Source: MWCO01 sp964488865
GTDB lineage: Bacteria > Myxococcota_A > Polyangia > Polyangiales > Polyangiaceae
Assembly (NCBI GenBank): GCA_964488865.1
Contig: CAZAWR010000054.1
Span: 1-64,000, forward strand
Reading direction: 5' to 3'
DNA length: 64,000 nucleotides
In this document: piece after piece, positions 43,222 to 51,200 of the stretch
Numbering within the stretch: position 1 is the stretch's first letter
Layout: every line of letters begins with the position of its first letter
Translations under genes and position numbers: made by a program
Notes under the pieces: model-generated
What the model saw: only the letters and a program-made list of their open reading frames with translations
Databases searched by the model: none
What the model was told of the DNA's origin: nothing

Positions 43222-44783
43222 CGAAGCTGTCCTTTCAGGTAGACCGTCGTCCCATCGCTTCGAAGGATCGGGAAGCCCTTGCCCCTCGGGCGAGACGTGA
43301 ACCGGCCGCGGTCGCTCTCCGGTCCCTTCGCGAGGCCGTCGTAGTCGCTCGACCTCTCAATCACCGCGTGAACCGCAGCGACAAGACCGCTCACCAAGTC
43401 ACCGTGCCCACCCCGCCCACGCTGAGGGCTCGAGATGGCAATGCCCCCCCCCGACAGAGGACGACTCACGACCTCACGGAGCTGGCGGAGCAGACGGTCA
43501 TCGGCCGGGAGGGTGAGACGGCCCTCGGCGAGCTCGGTCTTGCACGCCGTGTACATCCTGGCCTTGCCGGCGCTGCCCTCCGGTGCCGCCACGAGACAGA
43601 CGCCGTGCGCGTCCGCATGCTCTCGCATCGGCTCTCGGGCGTGCCCATCCACCACGAGATCCGTGATGCCGTACTGCTCGAGATGGCGCGCGAACTCCTC
43701 CATGACCTTGGAGGGCTTGAGAGGGCGCCCAGATCCGGGGCGAAGCTCCACCAGGTCCGCCAACGTGATCATCCGGTCGAGGCGATAGACCACCACCAAG
43801 GCGGAACTGTTCTGCACGAAGGCGAAGTCCCCACCGGCCCGCGCGATCGCCCCCAGAGGCCGTTTCGACGGAAGAACCAGGGACTTGTTCACCGCCGCAG
43901 CGATCGCATCCGGCGCGAAGAACTGAGAGGCCCCACCACCAAGAGGCTCGCAATCGAACTCCCGCCGCGCATCCTCCTCGTTGTGCTCCCGCTCGGACTC
44001 AACCATCTGCCGGATATCCGGATCGTCGCCCCGAAGGAGAAGAGTCGGGGCCTTGGCCGCAAGCGCTGTCCTCGGGTCGCCGTAGTTGCGACTCACGAGC
44101 TCGAAGTGAAGGCTCTCCTGTGTCCAGGCCGTGCTCTCGAGCAGGATGCACCCACCAGGTAGCAGACGCGGGCGGGCCGCCTTGAAGACGTCACGGTCGT
44201 TCACGGCGCCGCTGTCCGGATCGCGCATGAACGAGGCCTCGGTGAGCTGGAAGTAGACGAACCACGCGCCTCTCTGCTCGGTGCCTCGGGCGGATGCCGC
44301 CAGCACACGGAACTCCACCCGCTGCCCATCCGGCCGGCGGATGAGGAAGTACTCTGGCTGCGGCGTACCCTCGATGTACTTCGACAGGCCGGGATGGGAC
44401 TGGAAGGCACCGAGGGCATACCGGAGGGCCTGCCGGCCGAGACTCTTGCTCGGTGCCGTGATGCCCACGAAGGCGCGCTCTCCGGGGGCCAGGCTCGACA
44501 GGTCGACCGTCAACCCGAGGTACACGCCCATCACCGCCCCGAACCGCGTGCCACCGACCCGAGCACCCTTCATGAGGGCGAGGACCTTGCGGGCGGCGGG
44601 AGGTACCGTGTCGACGTCGCCGAAGAGCTGGCGGGCAAGCTCCCTGTCCTGGCCCTCGAGCTGTCCAGGCTCCACGCCGTCACCGAACACCGACCAGAGA
44701 ACCTTCTGGGCCGGCGAGAACCGGATGCCGAGAAGGTCACGGCAGAACGCGGTGAACAGCATGGGCTTGGAGGGACTTGTCAT
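43218..44783 (-). CDS. Phage terminase large subunit (lambda gpA-like Walker A)
   Basis: The 521-residue protein shows a deviant P-loop, KGARVGGT at residues 72-79, with the Lys at the front as in lambda gpA rather than before the Thr. The ATPase part continues with a Walker B-like strand (AWFVYFQLTEAS). The nuclease half has the RNase H-like acidic residues in AGGDFAFVQNSSALVVV, DLVVDGHA and HGDLVSGLVAAVHAV. It would cut and pump DNA into a capsid. Its ATG overlaps the stop of the small-subunit-like gene by 4 bases. Full length suggests it may be functional. Confidence 0.82.
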   Translation of the reverse strand: MTSPSKPMLFTAFCRDLLGIRFSPAQKVLWSVFGDGVEPGQLEGQDRELARQLFGDVDTVPPAARKVLALMKGARVGGTRFGAVMGVYLGLTVDLSSLAPGERAFVGITAPSKSLGRQALRYALGAFQSHPGLSKYIEGTPQPEYFLIRRPDGQRVEFRVLAASARGTEQRGAWFVYFQLTEASFMRDPDSGAVNDRDVFKAARPRLLPGGCILLESTAWTQESLHFELVSRNYGDPRTALAAKAPTLLLRGDDPDIRQMVESEREHNEEDARREFDCEPLGGGASQFFAPDAIAAAVNKSLVLPSKRPLGAIARAGGDFAFVQNSSALVVVYRLDRMITLADLVELRPGSGRPLKPSKVMEEFARHLEQYGITDLVVDGHAREPMREHADAHGVCLVAAPEGSAGKARMYTACKTELAEGRLTLPADDRLLRQLREVVSRPLSGGGIAISSPQRGRGGHGDLVSGLVAAVHAVIERSSDYDGLAKGPESDRGRFTSRPRGKGFPILRSDGTTVYLKGQLR

Positions 44784-45382
44784 TGCTGCCCCTCTTTGGG
44801 CCCTTCCTGGGCCTGGGCGTCCGATAGGTCATCCAGGACGTTGGGAAGGTCGTCGGCGTGGTCCTCGGCCAGAAGCCAAGGAGCGGTGCCCGTGGGCGTG
44901 CCTCTGGCTTGGGCCTCACGACTCGCCAGCTCCCATGCCGCGAGCTCGTTCTGTCGGGCGGTCTGGGCGAGGCGGGCAGCCTGGGCGAAGAGAGATGGGT
45001 CACCGGTCTGGGAGGCGCGCCACTGCAAGAACCTCGAGGCCGCCATTGCCTGGGCCGCGCTCTCGATGATGGCAGACGCGCCGGCACTGAGGGTCCCGCC
45101 GTGGAGCTCGGCCAACTCGCGGCGTCTGTGGGCCCCGTAGCGAAGTCCCCACCGGGCGAAGGTCCGAAAGTCCGGGGCGGACTGGTCGATGTGCGCCAGG
45201 CCCGTGATGCGAGGCCGGAGGCGGGAGGCGCGGGCGGTGCGGTTGCCGGGAAGGAAACGTCCGTGTGCATCCCGCTCGGGCGGTGCCGATTCCGCGGGCG
45301 TTGCGGCGGGCAGCCTCCGGGCATCGAGCACCTCCACGTGGGGCGTGCCCTGGCCCTTGTCGCGACCAGGCTTCACCGGCAT
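44780..45382 (-). CDS. Probable terminase small subunit
   Basis: This 200-residue protein has a basic, disordered front with a GRFLPGNRT motif (about residues 41-49), common in small terminases and in phage proteins preceding them, and then a long helical part (about 75-165). GGAGC lies about 8 bases before the ATG. The ATGA overlap with the large subunit supports the role. The DNA-binding fold itself is not clear. Confidence 0.55.
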   Translation of the reverse strand: MPVKPGRDKGQGTPHVEVLDARRLPAATPAESAPPERDAHGRFLPGNRTARASRLRPRITGLAHIDQSAPDFRTFARWGLRYGAHRRRELAELHGGTLSAGASAIIESAAQAMAASRFLQWRASQTGDPSLFAQAARLAQTARQNELAAWELASREAQARGTPTGTAPWLLAEDHADDLPNVLDDLSDAQAQEGPKEGQQ

Positions 45383-45565
45383 GACGAGCTCCTTCCAGCG
45401 TCAATCGCGGTGCCAATCGACTTGGGCCCATCGAGAAAAGCCTTCGAAAGAAGGACTCGCACCGGATAGGTCATCCGGTTCAGGTCGCCACTTCGACCCT
45501 CCGGATTCGCGTTCCCCCACCAAGGGTTACAGTAATACGCGAATGGTTTTCCGGTTCGCTTGGTT

Positions 45566-45609
45566 CGTAACCATGCGGTCCCCCTTGGCTTTTTTTCCAG
45601 ACTCGGTCC
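45566..45609. repeat. 44-bp direct repeat with A7/T7 tract, copy 1
   Basis: It matches 46121-46164 exactly. The repeat contains a run of seven T (A on the minus strand) and lies at the point where the ERCC4 frame loses similarity. Confidence 0.85.
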
Positions 45610-45617
45610 GTCCCTTT

Positions 45618-46001
45618 TCATGGTTGCAGCCCCCCACGCACAAGACGCAGTCGAAGGCGTGGACGCTTGGGCGGCTCGGGCGGCAGCCCGTAATGGTCCA
45701 GCTCGGCCGCGCGCTCCGCCGCCGTGTGCGCTCCACTTCCGCCCAGGTAGGCGCCAATCGAGCGATGGCAGTGGAACGCGTACACGTTCGCGCGGTTCGT
45801 GCTCAGTCGGTCCCACAACTCGGGGTGAGCCTTGGAGAATGCCGTCACCGCGGCTCGGGTCGGTCGGGGTCGCTCGCACCCAAGGCACGGGCCACCGGAC
45901 CAACGTCCAGCATCGAACCCCAGCCGCTCGCATTCGGCCACGAGTTGGGCGATGGTCCACGTCGTGAAGTACGGTTGCGGCGCGTCGTTCCTTGCGATCA
46001 T
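45618..46001 (-). CDS. Hypothetical island protein
   Basis: The ATG at 46001 has AGGAG about 9 bases upstream and opens a 127-residue protein with a helical front (WTIAQLVAECERLGFDAG), a CLGCER motif and a basic C-terminus. No family is recognised. It lies entirely between the two copies of the 44-bp repeat, so it may have arrived with them. Confidence 0.6.
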   Translation of the reverse strand: MIARNDAPQPYFTTWTIAQLVAECERLGFDAGRWSGGPCLGCERPRPTRAAVTAFSKAHPELWDRLSTNRANVYAFHCHRSIGAYLGGSGAHTAAERAAELDHYGLPPEPPKRPRLRLRLVRGGLQP

Positions 46002-46093
46002 CTCGATTGCTCCTCTTTCCAGACTCGAGACCATGCCCTTCGAAGAAGCCAGACGGCGCACCACTGGGCGTTTGGGGCAGACCGAAACAGTTA

Positions 46094-46107
46094 CCTTCAA
46101 TTGAAGG
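46094..46107. promoter_or_regulatory. 14-bp perfect palindrome CCTTCAATTGAAGG
   Basis: This AT-centred palindrome lies 93 bases upstream of the ATG at 46001, close to the second 44-bp repeat. It has the form of a repressor operator. No binding protein can be assigned. Confidence 0.4.
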
Positions 46108-46120
46108 GAAGTGTCCAACG

Positions 46121-46164
46121 CGTAACCATGCGGTCCCCCTTGGCTTTTTTTCCAGACTCGGTCC
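46121..46164. repeat. 44-bp direct repeat with A7/T7 tract, copy 2
   Basis: Exact second copy of 45566-45609. Together the copies enclose the gene at 45618-46001. Confidence 0.85.
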
Positions 46165-46435
46165 CATGTGCGCCTCCACGACGATGGCGCGGACCGGGAA
46201 GGTGGCGAGACGCTCGACCTCCCGGATGAACCGCTCTCGCTCCCAGGTGACGGACTGCACGAGGTCACCGAGGCTCTTGCGTTCGAGCGAAACAACGTTC
46301 TCGAGGCCTTGAACCGAGTAGTCGCCGGTCTTGAGACTGCCTCGAAGGGTCGGATAGGCGAACTCCCAAGGCGTCTGCTCTCGGGTGTCCACGAGGATGG
46401 TGAACTCGTCGGTCATGGCTCCCCGTCTCCCGACT

Positions 46436-46574
46436 GGTTCCCGTGGTTCCCGTGGTTGGGAACCGGTTCCAGGAACCGCACACCCCAACTGGTTCCCGGT
46501 TCCCCCGCCTTAAGGGCGGGAACCGGAATCGGGAACCACCTGACCGGAACCGTCGAAGGTCTCATTCGGGAACC
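46436..46574. repeat. Iteron-like cluster of GGTTCC/GGAACC
   Basis: Eleven copies of GGTTCC or its complement GGAACC occur in 139 bp, seven of them extended to GGTTCCC/GGGAACC. A dyad around 46498-46524 is centred on TTAA. The cluster lies at the 3' end of the DnaB-like gene and before the ERCC4 gene. It could be the replication origin of the island or a multiple operator. Confidence 0.7.
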
Positions 46575-47794
46575 ACCTCTCCGACGATGAACCCCTGGCT
46601 CGTCTTCTCCACCCGCCCCTCGGCGAGAAGGTCACGCATGATGGCAAGGACTTGGGTCCTGCGAGCCTTCGTGAGCTTCCACACCCCGTTGGCGGTCTTC
46701 ATGCCTGGGTTGCGTCGAATGACGTCCAGCACCTTGCGTTCGACGGCCTCATGTCGTTGGACTTCGACAAGGTCCTCTTGCTCGTCTTCGTCCTTTTCGA
46801 GCTCGCGGAAAGCACACTGCTCGGGTTGCCACTGGACGAGAAACTCCACGCCTCTGTGTCCCACCCGGTTCTTGCTGAGCTCGGCATCCACCTTCGTCGC
46901 GCTGCCCTTGACCGGTCGCAGGTTCAGAAGGACGTCGGTGCCATACTCGATCGACCCGCTTTCCTTGCCTTGGGAGATGGCGCTTGCGTTCTCACCGGGC
47001 GTCCGTGAGCGGTACCCGGCTCGGCCTGACTCGCACGTGGCCATCACGGCGTGGCCATCACGGCGGGAGGCGACCTTCAGCGCGGCCATGACACCATCCA
47101 CGCGTCCACGTGGCCCGTCCGCATCTCCCCGCGCAACCGAACGAGCCGTCTGCACGGAGTCCACCACGAGAACCGACGGGCCGCCTCGGGCCTTGTCCTT
47201 CAGGTAGATGGAGACAGCTTCGACGGTCGGGTGTGGTTCGTCGTCGCCGTCGAACAGGTAGAGCGGGAGTCCCTCGAGGGCCAGGGCAAGCTCGGCCCGG
47301 GCAAGGTCGGAGGCTTCGGGGTTGTCGGGGTCGCGCTCCTCGAGGTCTTCCCGGCACAGTCCGAGGCGCTGTCCGATCCTGGACAGAATGGTGTCCGCCG
47401 TCTCGTCCTCGGACAGGATCGCAACGTGGATGCCTTGCCTGATCCATCCCAAGACCGGCTGAACGAGCAGACCCGTCTTGCCGCACCCAGGCGGGGCGAT
47501 CACGACGAGACGTCGACGTGTGGGAAGTCCCCCGCGCATGGCGTCGTCCAGTGACTCGATCCCGATCGGGATGCGGACGACGTGTTCGCCGAGCTTCGCG
47601 ATTCGAGCGGAGATGGGTACGGGTTCAGCCGGCTTGTCGTCGATGGCGAACCTCGGATCGAACGGATCGGGCGCCTTGCCGGTCTGCTTCTTCAGGTCGG
47701 CAACGTCTCGCACCTTCCCGTTGACCTTCACGATCGGCTTCGGGTGTCGCCTGCCCTCGGGCGAGACATACTCGGTCACGACGACGTCACCCAT
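46562..47794 (-). CDS. DnaB/RepA-like RecA-fold ATPase
   Basis: This 410-residue protein has Walker A PPGCGKT (about 101-107), Walker B VLVVDSVQT (about 205-213) and the DnaB-like spacing of later motifs, followed by a winged-helix region at the C-terminus (about 355-400). It fits the hexameric helicase/AAA_25 group used by phages and plasmids for replication. Its start overlaps the end of the DnaB-N-like gene by 8 bases, so the two halves of a DnaB protein seem to be made as separate chains. Confidence 0.75.
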   Translation of the reverse strand: MGDVVVTEYVSPEGRRHPKPIVKVNGKVRDVADLKKQTGKAPDPFDPRFAIDDKPAEPVPISARIAKLGEHVVRIPIGIESLDDAMRGGLPTRRRLVVIAPPGCGKTGLLVQPVLGWIRQGIHVAILSEDETADTILSRIGQRLGLCREDLEERDPDNPEASDLARAELALALEGLPLYLFDGDDEPHPTVEAVSIYLKDKARGGPSVLVVDSVQTARSVARGDADGPRGRVDGVMAALKVASRRDGHAVMATCESGRAGYRSRTPGENASAISQGKESGSIEYGTDVLLNLRPVKGSATKVDAELSKNRVGHRGVEFLVQWQPEQCAFRELEKDEDEQEDLVEVQRHEAVERKVLDVIRRNPGMKTANGVWKLTKARRTQVLAIMRDLLAEGRVEKTSQGFIVGEVVPE

Positions 47795-48323
47795 GCGCCA
47801 GCCTCCCGAGCTCGCGGATGGCCTCGAGGGTGGCCGCGCTGTCCGAACCAGGACACCGAAGGAGAACGTCCAGCGTCTCGACTTGGGTGAGCATCTCCCG
47901 GCGCCGAGCGACGCGCTCCATGCGCCTCAGGGCCTCGCCAGCGGTCATCGTCACCGGCGTGAAGAGAAGGTCCTCTACCCACGGACGGATAGAAGCCGTG
48001 AACCCGTCGTCCATGAGGACCTGGGTGATGATCTGCGGGGTGGGATCGAGACCGAGGCGGAAGGCCTCACCGATGGCGAGGAAGACCAGCTTGTGCAGAC
48101 TCCGCCCCCAGAGCTCGGGAGGTGCCTCCACGGCGCATCCACACTCGGCCAGCGCGATGAGTGCCCGCTCGGCCTCTTCGTCGACCGGAGGAAGGCGAGG
48201 TTCGTCCCGCGGTGCGAGTAGTCGCTGAGAAATCAGCTCCTCGCCCACGACGCGCCGGATGTCCTCGGGGCGGAGTTGCCATCTCTCATCTTCCGGACGG
48301 ATCGGGTGGACGGCCGCGGTCAT
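47787..48323 (-). CDS. DnaB N-terminal-domain-like protein
   Basis: This 178-residue helical protein has the DnaB-N pattern: EEAERALIALAECG at about 48-61, a segment on HKLVFLAIGEAF, ITQVLMDDG, and then a linker-helix-like end. It overlaps its neighbours on both sides by a few bases. Together with the ATPase gene it would rebuild a replicative helicase. Confidence 0.6.
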   Translation of the reverse strand: MTAAVHPIRPEDERWQLRPEDIRRVVGEELISQRLLAPRDEPRLPPVDEEAERALIALAECGCAVEAPPELWGRSLHKLVFLAIGEAFRLGLDPTPQIITQVLMDDGFTASIRPWVEDLLFTPVTMTAGEALRRMERVARRREMLTQVETLDVLLRCPGSDSAATLEAIRELGRLAHG

Positions 48324-48595
48324 CCCGCACGTCTCCGCCAGCCGATGGCCGCCAGCACGGCGTCTGGGGTGTCCTCGTCGCTCGGAAGGGCGGTGCCGGC
48401 GGACGATGCGCGAGCCATGAACGCATCCCAGTCGGCGACGCGCACGAGCACGAGCTGCCCGCGGCGCACGTGGGGGATGCCGAGGGCCCTCACCGTCTCG
48501 CGGTAGCGTCGCTCATCGACGCCGACGGCGGGCAGGCAGTTGAGCTGGGAGAGCCAGACCGGGGCGATCGGGGTCACTCGATCGTCACGCTGCAT
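48320..48595 (-). CDS. Excisionase/MerR-like HTH protein
   Basis: From the ATG at 48595 this is a 91-residue protein. The segment from about 24 to 60 (GVDERRYRETVRALGIPHV, RRGQLVLVRVADWDAFM) has the winged-helix build of AlpA/excisionase-type proteins, with the conserved W-D-A-F end. It overlaps the upstream HTH gene by 11 bases. Excision control or activation of replication is the usual role in islands. Confidence 0.6.
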   Translation of the reverse strand: MQRDDRVTPIAPVWLSQLNCLPAVGVDERRYRETVRALGIPHVRRGQLVLVRVADWDAFMARASSAGTALPSDEDTPDAVLAAIGWRRRAG

Positions 48596-48767
48596 CGCAC
48601 GTCTCCGGAATGAGGCCCATGGTCTCCATGACCTCACGAACCCGCTCGCGCACCGCTCGGCCACGAATGACCTCGGGCCCAAGCTCGTACGCCTTCGTGG
48701 CCGTACGAATGTCGACGTCCGCCACGGCGGCCAACTGCAGAACGACGATCCTCTTGTGCTTGCTCAT
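48585..48767 (-). CDS. LacI-type HTH small protein
   Basis: The ATG at 48767 has GAGG 6 bases upstream and opens a 60-residue protein. Residues about 12-50 follow the LacI-family HTH pattern (AAVADVDIRTATKAYEL, then RERVREVMETMGL). With only the DNA-binding part present it may be a Cro-like or satellite regulator. It leads the replication-gene train. Confidence 0.6.
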   Translation of the reverse strand: MSKHKRIVVLQLAAVADVDIRTATKAYELGPEVIRGRAVRERVREVMETMGLIPETCDAA

Positions 48768-48841
48768 GGTGCCTCGTTGTGGACACCATGAGGCACGTTC
48801 GAGACGCATACGAGGGCGCTTGTAGCGCCGCCCATATCCGG

Positions 48842-49354
48842 TCAGAAGGTTTGGATGGCCCTGTGACGGCTCCAGTCGCTCCAGTCCCTCTGAAGTCGGT
48901 TGGTCCTTCCGAGCTTCAGCGAGTGCATCCAGTCGGCAAGCCACACCCACTTGTTGGGCTCGCCGCGCTTGTGGTTGCCGGCAGGTCGCATCCAGATGCG
49001 GATAGCTTCCTTGACGTCGGAATCGGTCAGCAAGTCGGCCGCCTCTGGAAAGGAGAACGGTTGGTCTGCGTCCCAGTGAGCGTACCCGTGGCATTTCCTC
49101 GAGGCCGGCCCGGCAAGGCGTTCGCGAATGTCGAGCGGAACGTTGTCGAGGGTCTTGCGTTCGACGTCGAGGGCTACAGCCACGAAGGCAACGTCTGTGG
49201 CTGCAACCGAACAGGTCCGGTAGTGCTCTTCCGCCTGCCCCGACTCCACCCACCTCCGGCGCCAGGCCCACGCGTTCACGAACTCCAACAGGTACATCCG
49301 ACCAACCCTGTTGAGGTCGTAGCTGGCCCAGGGGATGTTCGGTCCAATTGCCAT
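48842..49354 (-). CDS. Hypothetical island protein
   Basis: This 170-residue protein begins 3 bases after the stop of the preceding frame. It is rich in Trp and Arg, mixed alpha/beta, with no recognised motif. The good codon pattern and position at the start of the gene train support it as real. Confidence 0.6.
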   Translation of the reverse strand: MAIGPNIPWASYDLNRVGRMYLLEFVNAWAWRRRWVESGQAEEHYRTCSVAATDVAFVAVALDVERKTLDNVPLDIRERLAGPASRKCHGYAHWDADQPFSFPEAADLLTDSDVKEAIRIWMRPAGNHKRGEPNKWVWLADWMHSLKLGRTNRLQRDWSDWSRHRAIQTF

Positions 49355-49357
49355 GAC

Positions 49358-49510
49358 TCATCGTACCCCCCTGCGCCTTGCGGCATCCAGCACGACGACG
49401 CCGGCCCGCGCCTGCCGGCGAGCCTTGAGCTCCTCGGCGAGAGCTGCTACCACATCCCACTGGGAGGCTGCGGTTGCGGCCCGTAACGCCTCGGAGAGTG
49501 CCGCTTCCAC
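49358..49510 (-). CDS. Short frame: alternative integrase C-terminal tail
   Basis: As a separate gene it would start at GTG 49510 and give 50 residues (VEAALSEALRAATAASQWD, then helical and basic). The same frame is open back through the att core at 49625-49675. In a circular element it would be continuous with the integrase frame and add 88 residues behind the core. I think its main meaning is as the tail of the integrase before integration. Confidence 0.5.
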   Translation of the reverse strand: MEAALSEALRAATAASQWDVVAALAEELKARRQARAGVVVLDAARRRGVR

Positions 49511-49512
49511 CG

Positions 49513-49542
49513 GATTGACACTTTGGTCTCCAGATTGGCACT
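49513..49542 (-). other. Possible right arm-type integrase sites of island A
   Basis: AGTGCCAATC (minus strand, 49542-49533) and AGTGTCAATC (49522-49513) lie 82 bp inside the right core. They are inverted relative to the site at 35958-35978. Confidence 0.5.
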
Positions 49543-49624
49543 CAGGCCCGGCAGATCCATAGGTTCCGTGCGATCTCGGCGAACGATTCCGCGAACTTAG
49601 GTCATCTGAGGGTGACGTATGGGC

Positions 49625-49675
49625 TTTAGGTTCCGGCGCCGAAAGGCGTAAGGGTTCAAGTCCCTTCTCGTGCAC
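49625..49675. repeat. att core copy 2 (junction of islands A and B)
   Basis: Identical to 35853-35903 over 51 bp, without the 5' half of the tRNA, so it is not a functional tRNA. It ends island A and starts island B. Confidence 0.95.
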
Positions 49676-49737
49676 TGGTTGAAATCGTTGACGATCTCGT
49701 TGATCATCGCGACGCCACGCCCACGGTCCCATCGCCA

Positions 49738-49760
49738 CCATCTACGATTCTTCTACGATT
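49738..49760 (-). repeat. Arm-like repeat, left end of island B
   Basis: Minus-strand AATCGTAGAAGAATCGTAG followed by ATGG lies 62 bp from att copy 2. It matches 52830-52852 in inverted orientation with one mismatch. Confidence 0.7.
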
Positions 49761-50245
49761 TCGCAACGGCGGCTTCACTTGCCACCCATGATGACCCGGA
49801 GCTGGGGCGGCTCATGGGAACCTGGACGTCGCCCAGTTCCGCCAACTCAGGGAGAACCAAGTGCAAGGGTTGCAGCCACCCGAGCTTGAGTTCCTTCACC
49901 GTGTCCGCGTCGCGGCGGTACTTCGGAGTCCCCGCAGCTCGCCCCGTAGATCCCCTCGTCACCGACCACCAGCAACACGGCCGTGGACTCTCCTCCGGTG
50001 GCCAGCACAACGCGGTCAGCTTCACGGAGCAGCTCGATGCAGCTCTCAGCGTCCATCAGGTCGTGGGCACGATCCCTCACGAGCCCTGTGACAGCATCAG
50101 CGGCAGCCGCACCCCCAACGATGCCACCGGCTCCATCAGCCACGATGATCACGATCCGATTTTCGAGATCGATGACCTGGGCACGGTCTTCGATGTTGGA
50201 TCGATACGAAGCGGTGCGGGGGGCGTACATGATGGGGAGGGGCAT
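49753..50245 (-). pseudogene. Frameshifted PP2C-type phosphatase
   Basis: From the ATG at 50245 the frame shows the PP2C core: IVIIVADGAGG with the metal Asp, GGESTAVLLVVGDEGIYGASCGDSE. Directly after GDSE the similarity continues in another phase (YRRDADTVKELKLG) until about 49753, indicating a one- or two-base indel near 49925. The C-terminal metal site of the family is not found. The gene is probably inactive. Confidence 0.6.
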
Positions 50246-50295
50246 GGGGGGTACTACGCGTGCTGGGATGTGGTTGTTCAGACCGCCTCGGGGAA

Positions 50296-50727
50296 TCACA
50301 CGGTCACCCACCACAGATCACTCGCCGAGAACCCACGGTAGTCAATGGCGTCGGAGACGGCCCGTCCCGCGAACTGAGTAACGACGGATTTCTCGCAGCA
50401 CAGGCACGATTCATCCATGTCTGGCACTTGCACGACAGCGATGTGCTTCGCTTCGAGCGTGGCGATGACATTTTCAGAGCCAGCAGAAACCATGGCGAGC
50501 GGGCCTCTCATCCAGAGGAATGCACTCACCTGGTTGTCGATGAGGAAGAGAGCCCAATCCTCACCTGCGCCTTCGTCCCAGTCCACGGCTAGCCCTGGGA
50601 GACGCTCGGAAAGCTCTTGAAGCACACCTTTGGCGCAGTCCTGTTGCCAGGGAGTCGCCTGCGCTTTGATCAGGGCGTCGTCGATTCTGATCGTCATCCC
50701 AGTATCCGTGAACTGCACGCGGGCCAT
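50296..50727 (-). CDS. Hypothetical protein of island B
   Basis: The ATG at 50727 opens a 143-residue mixed alpha/beta protein with a CLCCEK motif near 108-113. The frame is open upstream to 51033 but that part overlaps the next gene. I do not recognise it. It precedes the PP2C-like pseudogene on the same strand and may once have formed an operon with it. Confidence 0.6.
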   Translation of the reverse strand: MARVQFTDTGMTIRIDDALIKAQATPWQQDCAKGVLQELSERLPGLAVDWDEGAGEDWALFLIDNQVSAFLWMRGPLAMVSAGSENVIATLEAKHIAVVQVPDMDESCLCCEKSVVTQFAGRAVSDAIDYRGFSASDLWWVTV

Positions 50728-50735
50728 GACCACCG

Positions 50736-51089
50736 TTACCCCGCCCTCACGGCGTCCTCCATCTCGATCTTGCCCTCCATCGCCCCCAGCGCCCCCAGGT
50801 TTAGCTGCTTCGCCCTTGTGTGCGGGTCGTATCCTCGCTCTGCGACGGCGTACTCGATGACACGTTGCACGACGCGGCTCGTGATGACGACCTGATTGGT
50901 CAAAGAATGGCATCCCCCACCGGTCGGCTCTGCTGTCTGATCGTAGCCGAAGCGGCACGTAATCAGCGGGCCAGGCAAGACCTGCGGCCAGACCGTCACC
51001 GAGATGCCCCCATCGTTGCCGGTGGCTCGCCAATGGTACTTCACGCCACCGACGACGATGTTTCTGGCGCCCTTCGTGCTCTTCGCCAT
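50736..51089 (-). CDS. Hypothetical protein of island B
   Basis: From the ATG at 51089 this 117-residue protein starts with a beta-rich segment (IVVGGVKYHWRATGNDGGIS, then VTVWPQ) and ends with a helical part (VVITSRVVQRVIEYAVAERG). It looks well preserved. No function can be given. It ends 8 bases before the next minus-strand gene. Confidence 0.65.
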   Translation of the reverse strand: MAKSTKGARNIVVGGVKYHWRATGNDGGISVTVWPQVLPGPLITCRFGYDQTAEPTGGGCHSLTNQVVITSRVVQRVIEYAVAERGYDPHTRAKQLNLGALGAMEGKIEMEDAVRAG

Positions 51090-51200
51090 GGACAGGGAGC
51101 GTAGCTCGGCCGTGGATTCCAGGCCAAGGGTCACTCCCGTCGCCCCCGAACCCAAGCCTCTCCAGGCCCCTCCAGTGTCGCTGTCCACGGGAGGGACGTC

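Larger units (their letters stand above)
45373..46416 (-). pseudogene. Truncated ERCC4-type nuclease gene
   Basis: From the ATG at 46416 the first 84 or so residues match an ERCC4/XPF nuclease core: ILVDTREQTPW, then GDYSVQGLE and SLERKSLGDLVQS with the catalytic D-x-x-E-R-K pattern. At the 44-bp repeat (46164) the similarity stops and the open frame continues as low-quality sequence that is partly in another phase of the gene at 45618-46001. The missing half of the nuclease fold indicates a truncation. Confidence 0.65.
35853..49675. mobile_element. Island A: tRNA-Leu-integrated phage satellite or decayed prophage
   Basis: The element is bounded by direct att cores and carries an integrase next to the left core. 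Nearly all genes run on the minus strand in a tightly overlapping train: HTH proteins, a DnaB-like pair, an iteron-like cluster, nuclease remnants, terminase subunits and a capsid protein. A lambda-type order is kept (small terminase, large terminase, tiny gene, then capsid region), but no portal gene of normal size, no protease and no clear tail genes are present. It is about 13.8 kb, the size of phage-inducible islands. Several genes are broken or duplicated, so decay of a prophage is the alternative. Confidence 0.85.

Noticed and set aside
46121..46164. Programmed frameshift at the A7 tract
   Set aside because: Shifting phase there does not restore an ERCC4-like sequence for more than a few codons, so truncation explains it better.
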